Part shown: positions 9,788 to 21,103 of the stretch, in pieces
Position numbering within the stretch: position 1 is the stretch's first letter
How the letters are laid out: the number at the start of each line of letters is the position of its first letter
Assembly (NCBI RefSeq): GCF_039543825.1
Contig: NZ_BAABKM010000005.1
Span: 1-64,000, forward strand
Direction: 5' to 3'
Length of the DNA: 64,000 bases
From: Nocardioides conyzicola
Lineage (GTDB): Bacteria > Actinomycetota > Actinomycetes > Propionibacteriales > Nocardioidaceae
Translations under genes and position numbers: made by a program
The notes under the pieces: generated by a model
Seen by the model: only the letters and a program-made list of their open reading frames with translations
What the model was told of the DNA's origin: nothing
Database searches by the model: none

Positions 9788-9791
<4 letters not shown>
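8433..9791 (-). CDS. Beta-lactamase-family serine hydrolase
   Basis: A 452-residue protein of the class C beta-lactamase/penicillin-binding-protein-like hydrolase family. The three signature elements are present: SxxK as SITK (S64 to K67), YxN as YSN (Y157 to N159), and HTG in GHTGSMPG (H295 to G297). Members act as D-aminopeptidases, esterases or carboxypeptidases; the substrate cannot be assigned. No convincing signal peptide is seen. The GTG start overlaps the gcvP stop by 4 nt (GTGA), so it is translated from the gcvP message and would come under the glycine riboswitch. A link to glycine metabolism is unclear. Confidence 0.85.
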
Positions 9792-12670
<2,879 letters not shown>

Positions 12671-12721
12671 CTGGTGGGCTCCTCGAAGATCGTTCGGGTG
12701 CCTCCCCCTCTGTCACGCCAC

Positions 12722-12840
12722 CGTTGGCGCTTCAGAGTGCCTGACCCGCACGGTCCGTTGGCCTGAGAGGTTCCGGGGAGGAATTGCCCCTTCGGCGCCC
12801 CGGCCTGCGCGAGCACCGAGGACTCTCCCGTGCAGGAGTG
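12722..12840 (-). ncRNA. Glycine riboswitch upstream of gcvP
   Basis: On the minus strand the leader reads CGGGAGAGTCC (12820-12830), then GGCGCCGAAGGGGCAA (12784-12799), CCTCTCAGGCC (12760-12770) and CAGGCACTCTGAAG (12729-12742). These are the conserved blocks of a glycine aptamer in the right order. Only one full aptamer is visible, so it looks like a singlet, perhaps with a short supporting helix downstream. About 50 nt separate it from the gcvP start. In known examples glycine binding turns on glycine cleavage genes. Boundaries are approximate. Confidence 0.9.
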
Positions 12841-12878
12841 TCAGCACGACCAACCTACCAAGGAGCCCACAACGAACG

Positions 12879-12908
12879 ACGACCCGCCCGATGTGTCGGG
12901 CGGGTCGT
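12879..12908. terminator. Strong hairpin between the MerR gene and the gcvP leader
   Basis: ACGACCCGCCCGA (12879-12891) pairs perfectly with TCGGGCGGGTCGT (12896-12908) around a 4-nt TGTG loop. It lies 15 bp beyond the stop of the upstream MerR-family gene on the minus strand and just before the gcvP leader. It probably ends the division/glycine-cleavage transcript so that gcvP is controlled by its own promoter and riboswitch. The trailing sequence is only mildly T-rich. Confidence 0.75.
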
Positions 12909-12923
12909 ACGTCGGAGTCTGGG

Positions 12924-13514
<591 letters not shown>

Positions 13515-13543
13515 GCGGTCCTCCGGGGGCTACTCCGTCGATC

Positions 13544-13605
13544 GTAACTCTCCGGGGAAGGTGCCGATCGGCCCACCGGAGCGGGTCTCACAGCGTTGGA
13601 GTTAC
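13544..13605. promoter_or_regulatory. Inverted GTAACTC/GAGTTAC repeat upstream of the MerR gene
   Basis: GTAACTC (13544-13550) and GAGTTAC (13599-13605) are exact inverted copies 48 bp apart. The second copy sits in GTTGGAGTTACAAC (13595-13608), itself a short dyad with GTTG/CAAC arms. MerR-family proteins bind dyads of this kind, and the site is 30-94 bp before the regulator start, so autoregulation is plausible. This is inference only. Confidence 0.35.
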
Positions 13606-13668
13606 AACAGAGACAGTTCAAGGTAGGCCCGGTGGGCGGACCCGTCAAAGACCTGGGCGGCGTGTCGC

Positions 13669-13693
13669 AACCCTCAACCTCACGTTGAGGGTT
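13669..13693. terminator. Perfect 10-bp hairpin at the end of the nuclease-domain gene
   Basis: AACCCTCAAC (13669-13678) and GTTGAGGGTT (13684-13693) form a perfect stem around CTCAC. On the minus strand it starts inside the TAA stop of the bifunctional-nuclease gene. It may stop or attenuate transcription before the MerR gene, which then would use the promoter in the following 150 bp. Confidence 0.6.
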
Positions 13694-14174
13694 AGCCCTG
13701 AGGGGCGTCGAAGTCCTCGGGGGTGACCTGGTCGAGGAACTCGCGGAACTTCTCGACCTCGTCCTCCTGCTCGGCGGGGACGGCGAGGCCGGCCTCGTCG
13801 AGCACCTCGTCGGCGCAGACGATCCGGGTGCCGGTGCGCAGGGCGAGGGCGATCGAGTCGGAGGGGCGGGCACTGACCTCGGCGCCCGAGCCGAAGACCA
13901 GGTTGGCGAAGAAGACGCCGTCCTTGACCTCGGTGATCTGAACCTCGGTCAGCTCGTTGCCGGTCGCCTCGAGGACGTCCTTGAGCAGGTCGTGGGTCAA
14001 CGGCCGCGGGGGGACGACGCCCTGCTGGGCGAAGGCGATCGCGGTGGCCTCCACCGCACCGATCCAGATGGGCAGGTAGCGGTCCCCCGACACCTCCCGC
14101 AGCAGCACGATCGGCTGGTTGGAGGGCATCTCGACCCTGACTCCCAAGACATCGACTTCGCGCACGTCGTTCAC
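13692..14174 (-). CDS. Bifunctional-nuclease-domain protein (DUF151; Rv1829 type)
   Basis: A 160-residue protein of the BFN/DUF151 family. Characteristic segments are LPIWIGAVEATAIA (about residues 34-47), RPLTHDLLKDVLEATG (about 57-72), and ARPSDSIALALRTG (about 101-114). A plant relative was reported to have RNase and DNase activity; the bacterial role is not settled. The GTG start gives MNDVREVDVLGV, the usual N-terminus. It lies between two MerR-family genes in the same order as in mycobacteria, with 35 bp to the ftsR homologue. Confidence 0.88.
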   Translation of the reverse strand: MNDVREVDVLGVRVEMPSNQPIVLLREVSGDRYLPIWIGAVEATAIAFAQQGVVPPRPLTHDLLKDVLEATGNELTEVQITEVKDGVFFANLVFGSGAEVSARPSDSIALALRTGTRIVCADEVLDEAGLAVPAEQEDEVEKFREFLDQVTPEDFDAPQG

Positions 14175-14209
14175 CCTACTCCGGGGTGGAAGGGGTTCGC
14201 GGAGGGCGA

Positions 14210-14956
14210 TCAGGAGCTGCGGAGCCCGGACTTGACCAGGGTGGCGTGCAGCCGCACCGACAGCGCTGCGATCTCGCTGACGGTCTCCTCGGCGCGCGCC
14301 TTGGCGGCGGCGTCGCGGCCGCGCTTGTCCGGCGCGACGACCTGCTCGACCAGCCCGACCTCGCGGTCCGCCGAGGTCTTGAAGGCGCGAAGGTGGCGCG
14401 GCTCGAAGCCGAAGTCGGCGAGCTCACGGGCGGTCTGGACGATCACCAGCGCGTCGGTGTCGTAGTGGCCGGTCCGCGAGGGCGCGACCAGGCCGAACTG
14501 CTCCAGCTCGGCGAGCAGCTCCTCGGAGATCTCGGCGATCTTCACCAGCTCGCGCCGCGAGAGCCGGACGTTGTCGCGGCGCAGGAAGGACTCGGGGCTC
14601 GGCATGCCGTCGGCGGCGAGCGCCACGGTGGGCACGGTCGGCACCACCGGGTCGATCGGCGGCGGCTCGAGCCCGCGGTCCATCGCGTCCAGGTGCTCGC
14701 CGATGACCCGGAGCGGCAGGTAGTGGTCGCGCTGCATCCGCAGCACGTAGCGCAGCCGGTCGACGTCCTCGGCCGCGAACTTCCGGTAGCCGGCGGCGGT
14801 GCGCTCGGGCTTGATCAGGCCCTTGTCCTCGAGGAACCGGATCTTCGGGATGGTGATCCCGGGGAAGTCCGGTCGGAGCCGGTCGAGGACCTCGCCGATG
14901 TTCATCCGGGCGCGCGAGGGCGACGGGCCCGCGGCCGAGCCGGTGACGGCACTCAT
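14210..14956 (-). CDS. ftsR: MerR-family regulator FtsR homologue (Rv1828 type)
   Basis: A 248-residue regulator. The N-terminal MerR domain carries MNIGEVLDRLRPDFPGITIPKIRFLEDKGL (read in two overlapping parts, residues about 18-47) and a GYRKFAAEDVDRLRYVLRMQRDHYLPL segment (about 56-82). A second winged-helix-like domain follows, with YDTDALVIVQTARELADFG. It matches Rv1828, whose Corynebacterium homologue FtsR is reported to activate ftsZ. The start ATG follows 39 bp after the FHA-protein gene, in the conserved order FHA - ftsR - nuclease - MerR. Confidence 0.87.
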   Translation of the reverse strand: MSAVTGSAAGPSPSRARMNIGEVLDRLRPDFPGITIPKIRFLEDKGLIKPERTAAGYRKFAAEDVDRLRYVLRMQRDHYLPLRVIGEHLDAMDRGLEPPPIDPVVPTVPTVALAADGMPSPESFLRRDNVRLSRRELVKIAEISEELLAELEQFGLVAPSRTGHYDTDALVIVQTARELADFGFEPRHLRAFKTSADREVGLVEQVVAPDKRGRDAAAKARAEETVSEIAALSVRLHATLVKSGLRSS

Positions 14957-14995
14957 CGGGCGGCGCTCATCTCGCAGGGCCCCACGTGCGGCGGG

Positions 14996-15514
14996 TCACC
15001 CGTCCGTGCGCCCCGAGAAGAAGACCAGGCGGAACTTGCCGATCTGCACCTCGTCCCCGTCGTTGAGCCGGACCCGGTCGATCCGGTCGCGGTTGACGTA
15101 GGTGCCGTTGAGGCTGCCCACGTCGCTCACCGTGAACGAGTCGCCCTGGCGGTGGAACTCGGCGTGCCGACGCGACACCGTGACGTCGTCGAGGAAGATC
15201 TCGCTCTCGGGGTGCCGGCCGGCGCTCACGACGTCCTGGTCGAGCAGGAACCGGCTCCCGGACCCGGGGCCGCGCTGGACGACGAGGAGGGCGTGCCCGC
15301 TCGGCAGGGCGTCGACCGCGGCCGCGTCGACCGCGTTGAGCTGCCGGTCGGAGGTCTCGGCCTTGTCGGCGGCGCCGATCGAGATCGTCGCGGTGGACTC
15401 GCCGGACGGCTCGGCGTCGGGGACCGGCTGGGCGGTCTGGAGCCGGTTGCCGCACTGCGCGCAGAAGCGTGCGTCATCAGGGTTCTGCGTGCCACACACT
15501 GTGCAGAACGGCAT
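14996..15514 (-). CDS. Zinc-ribbon plus FHA-domain protein (GarA-like)
   Basis: A 172-residue protein. Residues 1-25 form a zinc ribbon with two CxxC pairs (C4/C7 and C18/C21). A flexible linker follows (about 26-75), then an FHA domain with SAGRHPESEIFLDD, SRRHAEFH and GSLNGTYVNRD. FHA domains bind phosphothreonine. In mycobacteria the gene in this position, garA, controls 2-oxoglutarate enzymes and is switched by phosphorylation of an N-terminal ETTSV motif. That motif is absent here; a STATISIG segment at 40-47 is the nearest candidate. It lies between gcvH and ftsR, as garA does. Confidence 0.88.
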   Translation of the reverse strand: MPFCTVCGTQNPDDARFCAQCGNRLQTAQPVPDAEPSGESTATISIGAADKAETSDRQLNAVDAAAVDALPSGHALLVVQRGPGSGSRFLLDQDVVSAGRHPESEIFLDDVTVSRRHAEFHRQGDSFTVSDVGSLNGTYVNRDRIDRVRLNDGDEVQIGKFRLVFFSGRTDG

Positions 15515-15623
15515 CGGTCAGTCCTTCGTCGGTCGGCAGAACCCTCAGGGGTCGGTAGAGGGTGAAGGTTGCCCCGAACCTATCAGCCAGCAGGGCGCGA
15601 TCAAGTGGACTCGCGGCGAGACG

Positions 15624-16010
15624 TCAGGCGTCGAGGGAGGCCTCGTACGTCGCGGCGTCCATCAGGCCCTCGGGCGCGGCGTTGCCCGACGGCACGACCT
15701 CGAACAGCCAGCCGCCGCCGTACGGGTCGGTGTTGACGAGCTCGGGGGTCGCGTCCAGCGTTTCGTTGCGCGCGACCACCTCGCCGGAGACCGGGGCGTA
15801 GATGTCGCTGACCGACTTCGTCGACTCGAGCTCGCCGCAGGTGGAGCCGGCCTCGACCGTGTCGCCGACCTCGGGCAGCGAGACGTAGACGATGTCGCCG
15901 AGGGCGTCCTGGGCGTACTCGGTGATGCCGATCCGCACCGAGCCCTCGTGCTCCCCGGGCTCGCGGACCCACTCGTGCTCGGTGGTGTACTTCAGGTCGT
16001 CGGGGTACAC
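15624..16010 (-). CDS. gcvH: Glycine cleavage system H-protein
   Basis: A 128-residue H-protein, the lipoyl-carrying shuttle between the P-, T- and L-proteins of glycine cleavage. The lipoylation site is K65 in ESTKSVSD, and the N-terminal TTEHEWVR and the GDIVYVSLPEVG strand are typical. The GTG start has a clear AGGAG 7 nt upstream. It is grouped with division-related genes and the FHA protein rather than with gcvP, the same arrangement as in mycobacteria. No riboswitch is seen here, so it may be regulated differently from gcvP. Confidence 0.96.
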   Translation of the reverse strand: MYPDDLKYTTEHEWVREPGEHEGSVRIGITEYAQDALGDIVYVSLPEVGDTVEAGSTCGELESTKSVSDIYAPVSGEVVARNETLDATPELVNTDPYGGGWLFEVVPSGNAAPEGLMDAATYEASLDA

Positions 16011-16052
16011 GGGATCTCCTCGGGTCGGGTGCGGACTGCGCCAGCGGTGAGG

Positions 16053-16817
16053 TTACTGCGACGAGTCGGGCTGGGCGTACTCAGGCGTGCGTGGAGTGAC
16101 GACCGCCTCGATGTCGAGCGACGACAGCTCGTCCACGTCGACCGTGGCGCCCTCGTCCTCGAACTGGTCGCGCGGGCCCTTCGGGAAGTCGATCGCCCCG
16201 TGCAGCGTGCCCGGCTCGCCGATGACGTCGATGACGTACGGCGAGCTCACCAGCCGGCCACCCACGCGGATGCCGCCGATGGCGTCCTCGAACGCGGTCT
16301 GCGCGACGACGCGCACCTTGCCGTTGATCTGGATCGACTCGGCGCCGGCGGTCCGCAGCTCCTGGACCATGTCGACCATCGCGTCGACGTCGACGGTGCC
16401 GTCGGTCTCCGTGACGGTGACCCGGATCCCGGGGCCGGTCACCGGGACGATCCCGGCCATGATCGACAGGTTGGTCTCCTGCTCCTCCGCCTGGGCGAGC
16501 GCCGCCTCCCGCGCACCGGTGCTCGAGCGCAGGTCGTCGCGGGTGCGCTCGAGGCGAGCGATCTCGGCCTCGGCGCGCTGGGTGGTGCCGGCGAGGCCGT
16601 TGAGCATGTCGATGAGGTCCTGCTCCCGCAGGCTGGCGTAGGTCTTGTCGACGTTGGTGAAGCGCACCTGCGTGACCGCGGCGTACCCCAGCAGGGCGAG
16701 CAGCACGGCGACGACGACCTGCTCCCTCGACGGCCGGAGCATCGCGCGGCGCAGCCGGTCGCGGCCGCTCGGCGTCGTCGGCGGCTCCTCCTGCTGCTCC
16801 TCGTCGATCTCAGGCAT
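16053..16817 (-). CDS. DUF881 membrane-anchored protein, second copy
   Basis: A 254-residue protein with an acidic, Pro-rich N-terminus, one membrane helix (VVVAVLLALLGYAAVTQV, about residues 35-52), a coiled-coil stretch (about 62-110), and the extracytoplasmic DUF881 domain with GIVPVTGPGIRVTVTE and INGKVRVVAQTAFED. DUF881 proteins resemble division-associated YlxW/YlxX proteins; the function is not known. Its start overlaps the end of the sbp gene by 8 nt. It corresponds to Rv1825 by position. Confidence 0.85.
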   Translation of the reverse strand: MPEIDEEQQEEPPTTPSGRDRLRRAMLRPSREQVVVAVLLALLGYAAVTQVRFTNVDKTYASLREQDLIDMLNGLAGTTQRAEAEIARLERTRDDLRSSTGAREAALAQAEEQETNLSIMAGIVPVTGPGIRVTVTETDGTVDVDAMVDMVQELRTAGAESIQINGKVRVVAQTAFEDAIGGIRVGGRLVSSPYVIDVIGEPGTLHGAIDFPKGPRDQFEDEGATVDVDELSSLDIEAVVTPRTPEYAQPDSSQ

Positions 16818-17142
16818 GGAAGATGTGCCGCCTGATCGCCGCGACGTTGGAGAAGATCCGGATGCCGAGCACGACGATGACGCCGGTCGAGAGCTGACCG
16901 CCGACGCCGAGCTTGTCGCCGAGGAAGACGATGCCGGCCGCGATCACGACGTTGCTGATGAACGAGACGACGAAGACCTTGTCGTCGAAGATCCCGTCGA
17001 GGTACGCGCGCAGGCCTCCGAAGACCGCGTCGAGCGCGGCCACGACGGCGATGGGGAGGTACGGCTCCAGCCCCAGGGGCACGTCGGGCTGGAAGATCAC
17101 TCCCAGCACGATGCCCGCCAGCAGCCCGAGTGCTGCGATCAC
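16810..17142 (-). CDS. Small basic protein family (DUF1290) membrane protein
   Basis: A 110-residue protein with three or four hydrophobic helices: IAALGLLAGIVLGVIF, LPIAVVAALDAVFGGL, VFVVSFISNVVIAAGIVFL and STGVIVVLGIRIF. It belongs to the Sbp/DUF1290 family, always found between two DUF881 genes near division genes. The GTG start overlaps the upstream DUF881 stop by 4 nt (GTGA), and its stop overlaps the next start by 8 nt, so the three are translationally coupled. It corresponds to Rv1824. Function is unproven. Confidence 0.88.
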   Translation of the reverse strand: MIAALGLLAGIVLGVIFQPDVPLGLEPYLPIAVVAALDAVFGGLRAYLDGIFDDKVFVVSFISNVVIAAGIVFLGDKLGVGGQLSTGVIVVLGIRIFSNVAAIRRHIFHA

Positions 17143-18008
17143 GGCGCGGTCTCCTTCCCGTCGGGGCGACGGTTGTCATCGGCGGTGCCCTTGACCGCGT
17201 GGCGCGGCTGTCGCAGCGTCGCCGCCGGCAGGTCGAGGTGGTCGACAGTATCCATCGTGACGTCGAAGCCGAGCGCTTCGGCCGTGTTGTCGAAGGCGAG
17301 CCCGGTCGAGGTGTCGATGAGGTCGGCCTCCAGGGTGCGGTTGTCCCCGATGGCGGAGACGACGTACGGCGGGGACAGCGGGGGCGCGCTGTTGAGGTTG
17401 ATCGCTGGCCCCGAGTTGAAGAGCGCGGAGCGGGCGGTGAGCCGCTTGCCGTTGATGGAGATCGCCTCGGCGCCGGCCTCCCAGAGGCCGTTCACCAGCA
17501 GCGCGAGGTCCTGGGCGCTGACCGCCTCGCCGTTGGGGGCGTCGTCGACGGTGATCACGAGCCCCGGTCCGGTCACGGCTCCGAAGCCGGACTGCGCGGC
17601 CATCCGCTCGACCCGGTTGCTGACCGCGCGCTCGGAGGCGGTGGCCGTGTCGTAGGCGGTCTGCTGCCGGACGTTGCTCTCCCGGAGCCGCACGATCCGG
17701 CTCTGGAGCTCGGCGGACTGGGCCCGGCGGTCGTCGATCTGCTGCAGCAGGGACTCACGGTTGGCGCTGTCGACGCCGGCGTGGGCTGACGTCTGCACGG
17801 CCGCGACGGTGACGATGAGGCCGAAGGCACCGACGACCACGGCGGCCGTCCACCGGCCGCGGCGCCCGACGGCGGCACCGGATCCCTCACGGCTGGCGGC
17901 GGCCCGCTGCTGGGCGACGTGCTGGTAGTCCTGGTCGAGCGACTCCTGGGTGATCAGGGTCAGGAGCGGGGTCCGGGCGCGGTCCGGGAGCGGCGGCGCC
18001 TCAGGCAT
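17139..18008 (-). CDS. DUF881 membrane-anchored protein, first copy
   Basis: A 289-residue protein. The N-terminal 50 residues are cytoplasmic; one membrane helix (TAAVVVGAFGLIVTVAAV, about 54-71) is followed by a coiled coil (about 82-135) and the DUF881 domain with GFGAVTGPGLVITVDDA, ISINGKRLTARSA and PPYVVSAIGD. The ATG at 18006-18008 overlaps the end of the phosphatidyltransferase gene by 8 nt and gives the family length; a longer open frame upstream is read from the wrong frame of that gene. It corresponds to Rv1823. Likely envelope or division role by context only. Confidence 0.85.
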   Translation of the reverse strand: MPEAPPLPDRARTPLLTLITQESLDQDYQHVAQQRAAASREGSGAAVGRRGRWTAAVVVGAFGLIVTVAAVQTSAHAGVDSANRESLLQQIDDRRAQSAELQSRIVRLRESNVRQQTAYDTATASERAVSNRVERMAAQSGFGAVTGPGLVITVDDAPNGEAVSAQDLALLVNGLWEAGAEAISINGKRLTARSALFNSGPAINLNSAPPLSPPYVVSAIGDNRTLEADLIDTSTGLAFDNTAEALGFDVTMDTVDHLDLPAATLRQPRHAVKGTADDNRRPDGKETAP

Positions 18009-18600
18009 CGGGCACCGCCCGTCGGCGTTCGGTGGTGCGCAGCAGGGTGCGCACCTGCCAGGCGTACAGGACCCCGGCCCACCAGTAGAGCCCGATCCCC
18101 CACAGGGCGAAGGCCCAGCCGAACACCTCGGCCAGGGTCGCGACGGTGCCGTCCCCGTCGCCGAGCAGCAGCAGGGGGAAGGCGTAGAGCAGGTTGAACG
18201 TCGCCGCCTTCCCGAGGAAGTGCACGGGCAGCGCGCTGTAGCCGCGCGTGCGCAGCAGCGGCACGAGGCCCCACAGGAGCAGGTCACGCAGCGGCAGGGA
18301 CAGAGCCGCCCACCACGGGATGATGTCGCGCAGCGCCAGCCCGACCACGACGGCGAGGATGTAGAGCCGGTCGGCGACCGGGTCGAGGATCTGGCCGAGC
18401 ACGGACGTCTGGCCCAGCTTGCGGGCGAGGTAGCCGTCGAGGAAGTCGGTGATGCCCGACAGCATCAGCACCCCGAGCGCGAGGAGGTCCTCCTCGGGCC
18501 CCAGCACCAGCCACAGGAACAGCGGTACGCCGGCCAGCCGCAGCATGCTGAGCAGGTTGGGCAGCGTCCACACGCGATGGCGCGTCGAGTCGTCTCCCAC
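18001..18600 (-). CDS. CDP-alcohol phosphatidyltransferase (PgsA2-like)
   Basis: A 199-residue membrane enzyme with the family signature D(x2)DG(x2)AR(x8)G(x3)D(x3)D complete: D52, D55, G56, A59, R60, G69, D73 and D77. Enzymes of this family join a CDP-linked lipid to an alcohol such as glycerol phosphate or inositol phosphate. Five or six membrane helices are visible. The GTG at 18598-18600 has AGGAA about 7 nt upstream and begins at the usual N-terminus. It heads the block that matches Rv1822 to Rv1830. Whether it makes phosphatidylglycerophosphate or another lipid cannot be told. Confidence 0.85.
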   Translation of the reverse strand: MGDDSTRHRVWTLPNLLSMLRLAGVPLFLWLVLGPEEDLLALGVLMLSGITDFLDGYLARKLGQTSVLGQILDPVADRLYILAVVVGLALRDIIPWWAALSLPLRDLLLWGLVPLLRTRGYSALPVHFLGKAATFNLLYAFPLLLLGDGDGTVATLAEVFGWAFALWGIGLYWWAGVLYAWQVRTLLRTTERRRAVPDA

Positions 18601-18685
18601 GTGTTCCTGCGCTTCTTCCTGGGGGCCTGCCGAGGCACACCTTAGCCGCCGCCCGACGTCGGCTCCGACTCCCCCGCGCGGTGCG

Positions 18686-19738
18686 TCAGACGGGTTCGTC
18701 GAGGTGGGCCGCGTCGCGGATCTCGCCGACGAGCTCCTCGATGACGTCCTCGAGGGTGGCCAGGCCGAGCGTGGCCCCGGTCGTGGCGTCGACGACCCGC
18801 GCCATGTGCGCGCCGCGGCGCTGCAGCGTCTCGAGCACGTCGTGCAGCGGCGACTCGGCGGTGACCGGCGCGAACGGCCGGATCCACTTGTCCTCCACCG
18901 CGCGCGTACGCCGGGCGGGGTCGGTCTCCAGGACGTCCTTGATGTGCAGGTAGCCGACCAGCTCACCGTCGTCCGCCGCGACCGGGAAGCGGCTGTAGCC
19001 GGTGGCTGCGCACACCGCCTCGACGTCCGCGACCGAGGAACCTCGGCGGACGGTGGTCAGGGAGTCGGGGGTCATCAGGACCGCGGACACGGTCTTCTCG
19101 GTGAAGCCCAGCGCGCCCGCGAGCCGGCCGTACTCGTCCGCCTCGAGGAGTCCCTCGCCGTGCGACTCCTCGACGAGCGCGGCGACCTCCTCGCGGGTGA
19201 ACGTCGAGCTCACCTCGTCGGTCAGCCGGGCGCCCAGCGACCGCAGCACGACGGAGGCGACGGCGTTGATCACCACGACGATCGGGCGCAGCACCGTGAC
19301 GATGCCCCAGATCGGCGGGCCCAGCAGCAGCGCGGCCCGGTCCGGGCCGGCCAGGGCGATGTTCTTCGGGATCATCTCGCCGAGCACCACGTGCAGGTAG
19401 ACGACGACCATCAGCGCGATCACGAACGACACCGGGTGCAGGAAGTCCTCCGGCACGTGGGCGGCGTGCAGGATCGGCTCGACGAGGTGCGCGACGGCGG
19501 GCTCGCCGACGGCACCCAGGACGAGCGAGCACACCGTGATGCCGAGCTGGTTGACCCCGATCACCAGCGAGATGTTCTCCATCGCCTTGAGGGTCGTGCG
19601 GGCCATCCGGGACCCGGCCTCGGCGCGGGGCTCGATCTGGGTGCGCCGGGCCGACACCAGGGCGAACTCGGCGCCGACGAAGAACGCGTTGCCGAGCAGC
19701 AGGAGGACGGCGAGGCCGATCGCGGTGGCGCTGTTCAC
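18686..19738 (-). CDS. CNNM/CBS-domain membrane protein (HlyC/CorC family), short copy
   Basis: A 350-residue protein with a DUF21/CNNM transmembrane domain (residues about 1-185; helices LAVLLLLGNAFFVGAEFALV, ISLVIGVNQLGITVCSLVLG and a third near 105-130) and a pair of CBS domains (about 205-345). It lacks the C-terminal CorC/HlyC domain of its neighbour. Such proteins are linked to divalent metal (Mg or Co) export or sensing. The GTG start overlaps the stop of the larger paralogue by 4 nt (GTGA). The pair corresponds to Rv1841c/Rv1842c, and the two proteins may form one membrane assembly. Confidence 0.87.
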   Translation of the reverse strand: MNSATAIGLAVLLLLGNAFFVGAEFALVSARRTQIEPRAEAGSRMARTTLKAMENISLVIGVNQLGITVCSLVLGAVGEPAVAHLVEPILHAAHVPEDFLHPVSFVIALMVVVYLHVVLGEMIPKNIALAGPDRAALLLGPPIWGIVTVLRPIVVVINAVASVVLRSLGARLTDEVSSTFTREEVAALVEESHGEGLLEADEYGRLAGALGFTEKTVSAVLMTPDSLTTVRRGSSVADVEAVCAATGYSRFPVAADDGELVGYLHIKDVLETDPARRTRAVEDKWIRPFAPVTAESPLHDVLETLQRRGAHMARVVDATTGATLGLATLEDVIEELVGEIRDAAHLDEPV

Positions 19739-21099
19739 TTCTCCCCCTCGCCGTCGTCGGCGGTGGCTCCGTCGAGCAGCCGGAGGGTCAGCCGGTCGAT
19801 GCGGAGCCCGTCCATGCCGTCGACGGTCAGGACGGCGAGCTGCTCGCGCGGCTCGTCGGGATCGGAGCGGTCGGGCACCCGGATCTCGGCCAGGTCACCG
19901 ACGGCCGGCACCCGGCCGAGCACCTGCAGCACCAGGCCCGCGATCGTGTCGTAGTCCTCGTGGTCCGGCAGGTCGATGCCGGTGAGGTCCTCGACCTCGT
20001 CGGGTCGCAGCAGGCCGGACAGCGACCAGGTGCCGTCGCCGTGCCGGCGCGCGTTGGCGCTGAGCCGGTCGTGCTCGTCGGAGATGTCGCCGACGATCTC
20101 CTCGACGACGTCCTCGAGCGTCACGATGCCGGCGAACCCGCCGTACTCGTCCATCACGACCGCCATCTGGAAGCCGTCCTCGCGCAGCAGCGCGAGCAGC
20201 GGGTCGAGCCGCAGCGAGTCCGGCACCACGGTCGGACGCACCATGAGGTGCTTGACCTTGGTGGTCGACCGCTCGTGGACCGGCAGCGCGACGGCGTGCT
20301 TGACGTGCACGGTGCCGACGACGTTCTCGTCGCCGTCGAGGACGGGGAACCGCGAGTAGCCGGTCGCGCGCGCCTGCTCGATCACGGCGAGGGCACGGTC
20401 GTTGCCGTCGAGGCTCGTGGTCCGCACGCGCGGCGTCATGATCTCGCCGGCGGTGCGGGTGCCGAACTCCACCGAGCGGCCCATCAGCTCCGCCGTCTCG
20501 ACGTCGAGGGTGCCGAGGGTGGCCGAGCGCTGGACGAGCGAGGCGAGCTCGGTCGAGCTGCGCGCCGAGCGCAGCTCCTCCTGCGGCTCGATGCCGAGGC
20601 GTCGTACGAAGGCGTTGGCGGAGCCGTTGAGCACGCGGATCGGGCCGCGCATGACCGCGGTGAAGCCGCGCTGGAAGCGCTGGGTCGCGCGGGCGACCTC
20701 CATCGGCTTCGCGAGCGCGAGGTTCTTGGGGACCAGCTCGCCGAAGATCATCGTGAGGATGGTGCCGACGGTGAGGCCGATGCCGACCGCGACCGGCGTG
20801 ATCGCCCCGGCCGGCACGCCCGCGCTCTCCAGCGGACCGTCGATCAGGTCGGAGATGGCCGGTTCGGCCAGGTAGCCGATGGCCAGGTTGGTGATCGTGA
20901 TGCCGACCTGGGCACCGGAGAGCTGGGTGGAGAGGCTGCGCAGCGCCTGCTGGACGCCCTTCGCGCCCGAGTCACCGGTCGCGGCCGCCTGGTCGACCTT
21001 GTTGCGGTCGACGGTGACGAACGAGAACTCGGCGGCGACGAAGACGCCGCAGGCGACGATCAGCAGCAGCGCTGCGACCAGCAGCAGCCACGCGGTCAT
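19735..21099 (-). CDS. CNNM/CBS-domain membrane protein (HlyC/CorC family), full-length copy
   Basis: A 454-residue protein: N-terminal CNNM domain with four hydrophobic helices (about 1-190, including LLLVAALLLIVACGVFVAAE and the conserved GELVPKNLAL), two CBS domains (about 215-340, with IMTPRVRTTSL and MAVVMDEYGGFAGIVTLED), and a C-terminal CorC/HlyC domain with a DYDTIAGLVLQVLGRVP block. The family is connected to magnesium/cobalt transport and resistance. The ATG is 5 nt after a GGGGGGAGAG ribosome site that can be masked by an upstream hairpin (21104-21150). Cotranscribed with the short copy downstream. Confidence 0.9.
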   Translation of the reverse strand: MTAWLLLVAALLLIVACGVFVAAEFSFVTVDRNKVDQAAATGDSGAKGVQQALRSLSTQLSGAQVGITITNLAIGYLAEPAISDLIDGPLESAGVPAGAITPVAVGIGLTVGTILTMIFGELVPKNLALAKPMEVARATQRFQRGFTAVMRGPIRVLNGSANAFVRRLGIEPQEELRSARSSTELASLVQRSATLGTLDVETAELMGRSVEFGTRTAGEIMTPRVRTTSLDGNDRALAVIEQARATGYSRFPVLDGDENVVGTVHVKHAVALPVHERSTTKVKHLMVRPTVVPDSLRLDPLLALLREDGFQMAVVMDEYGGFAGIVTLEDVVEEIVGDISDEHDRLSANARRHGDGTWSLSGLLRPDEVEDLTGIDLPDHEDYDTIAGLVLQVLGRVPAVGDLAEIRVPDRSDPDEPREQLAVLTVDGMDGLRIDRLTLRLLDGATADDGEGEK

Positions 21100-21103
21100 G
21101 AGT

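Noticed and set aside
12722..12840. Tandem (two-aptamer) glycine riboswitch
   Set aside because: Only one set of the conserved blocks is visible, and the space to the gcvP start is too short for a second aptamer.
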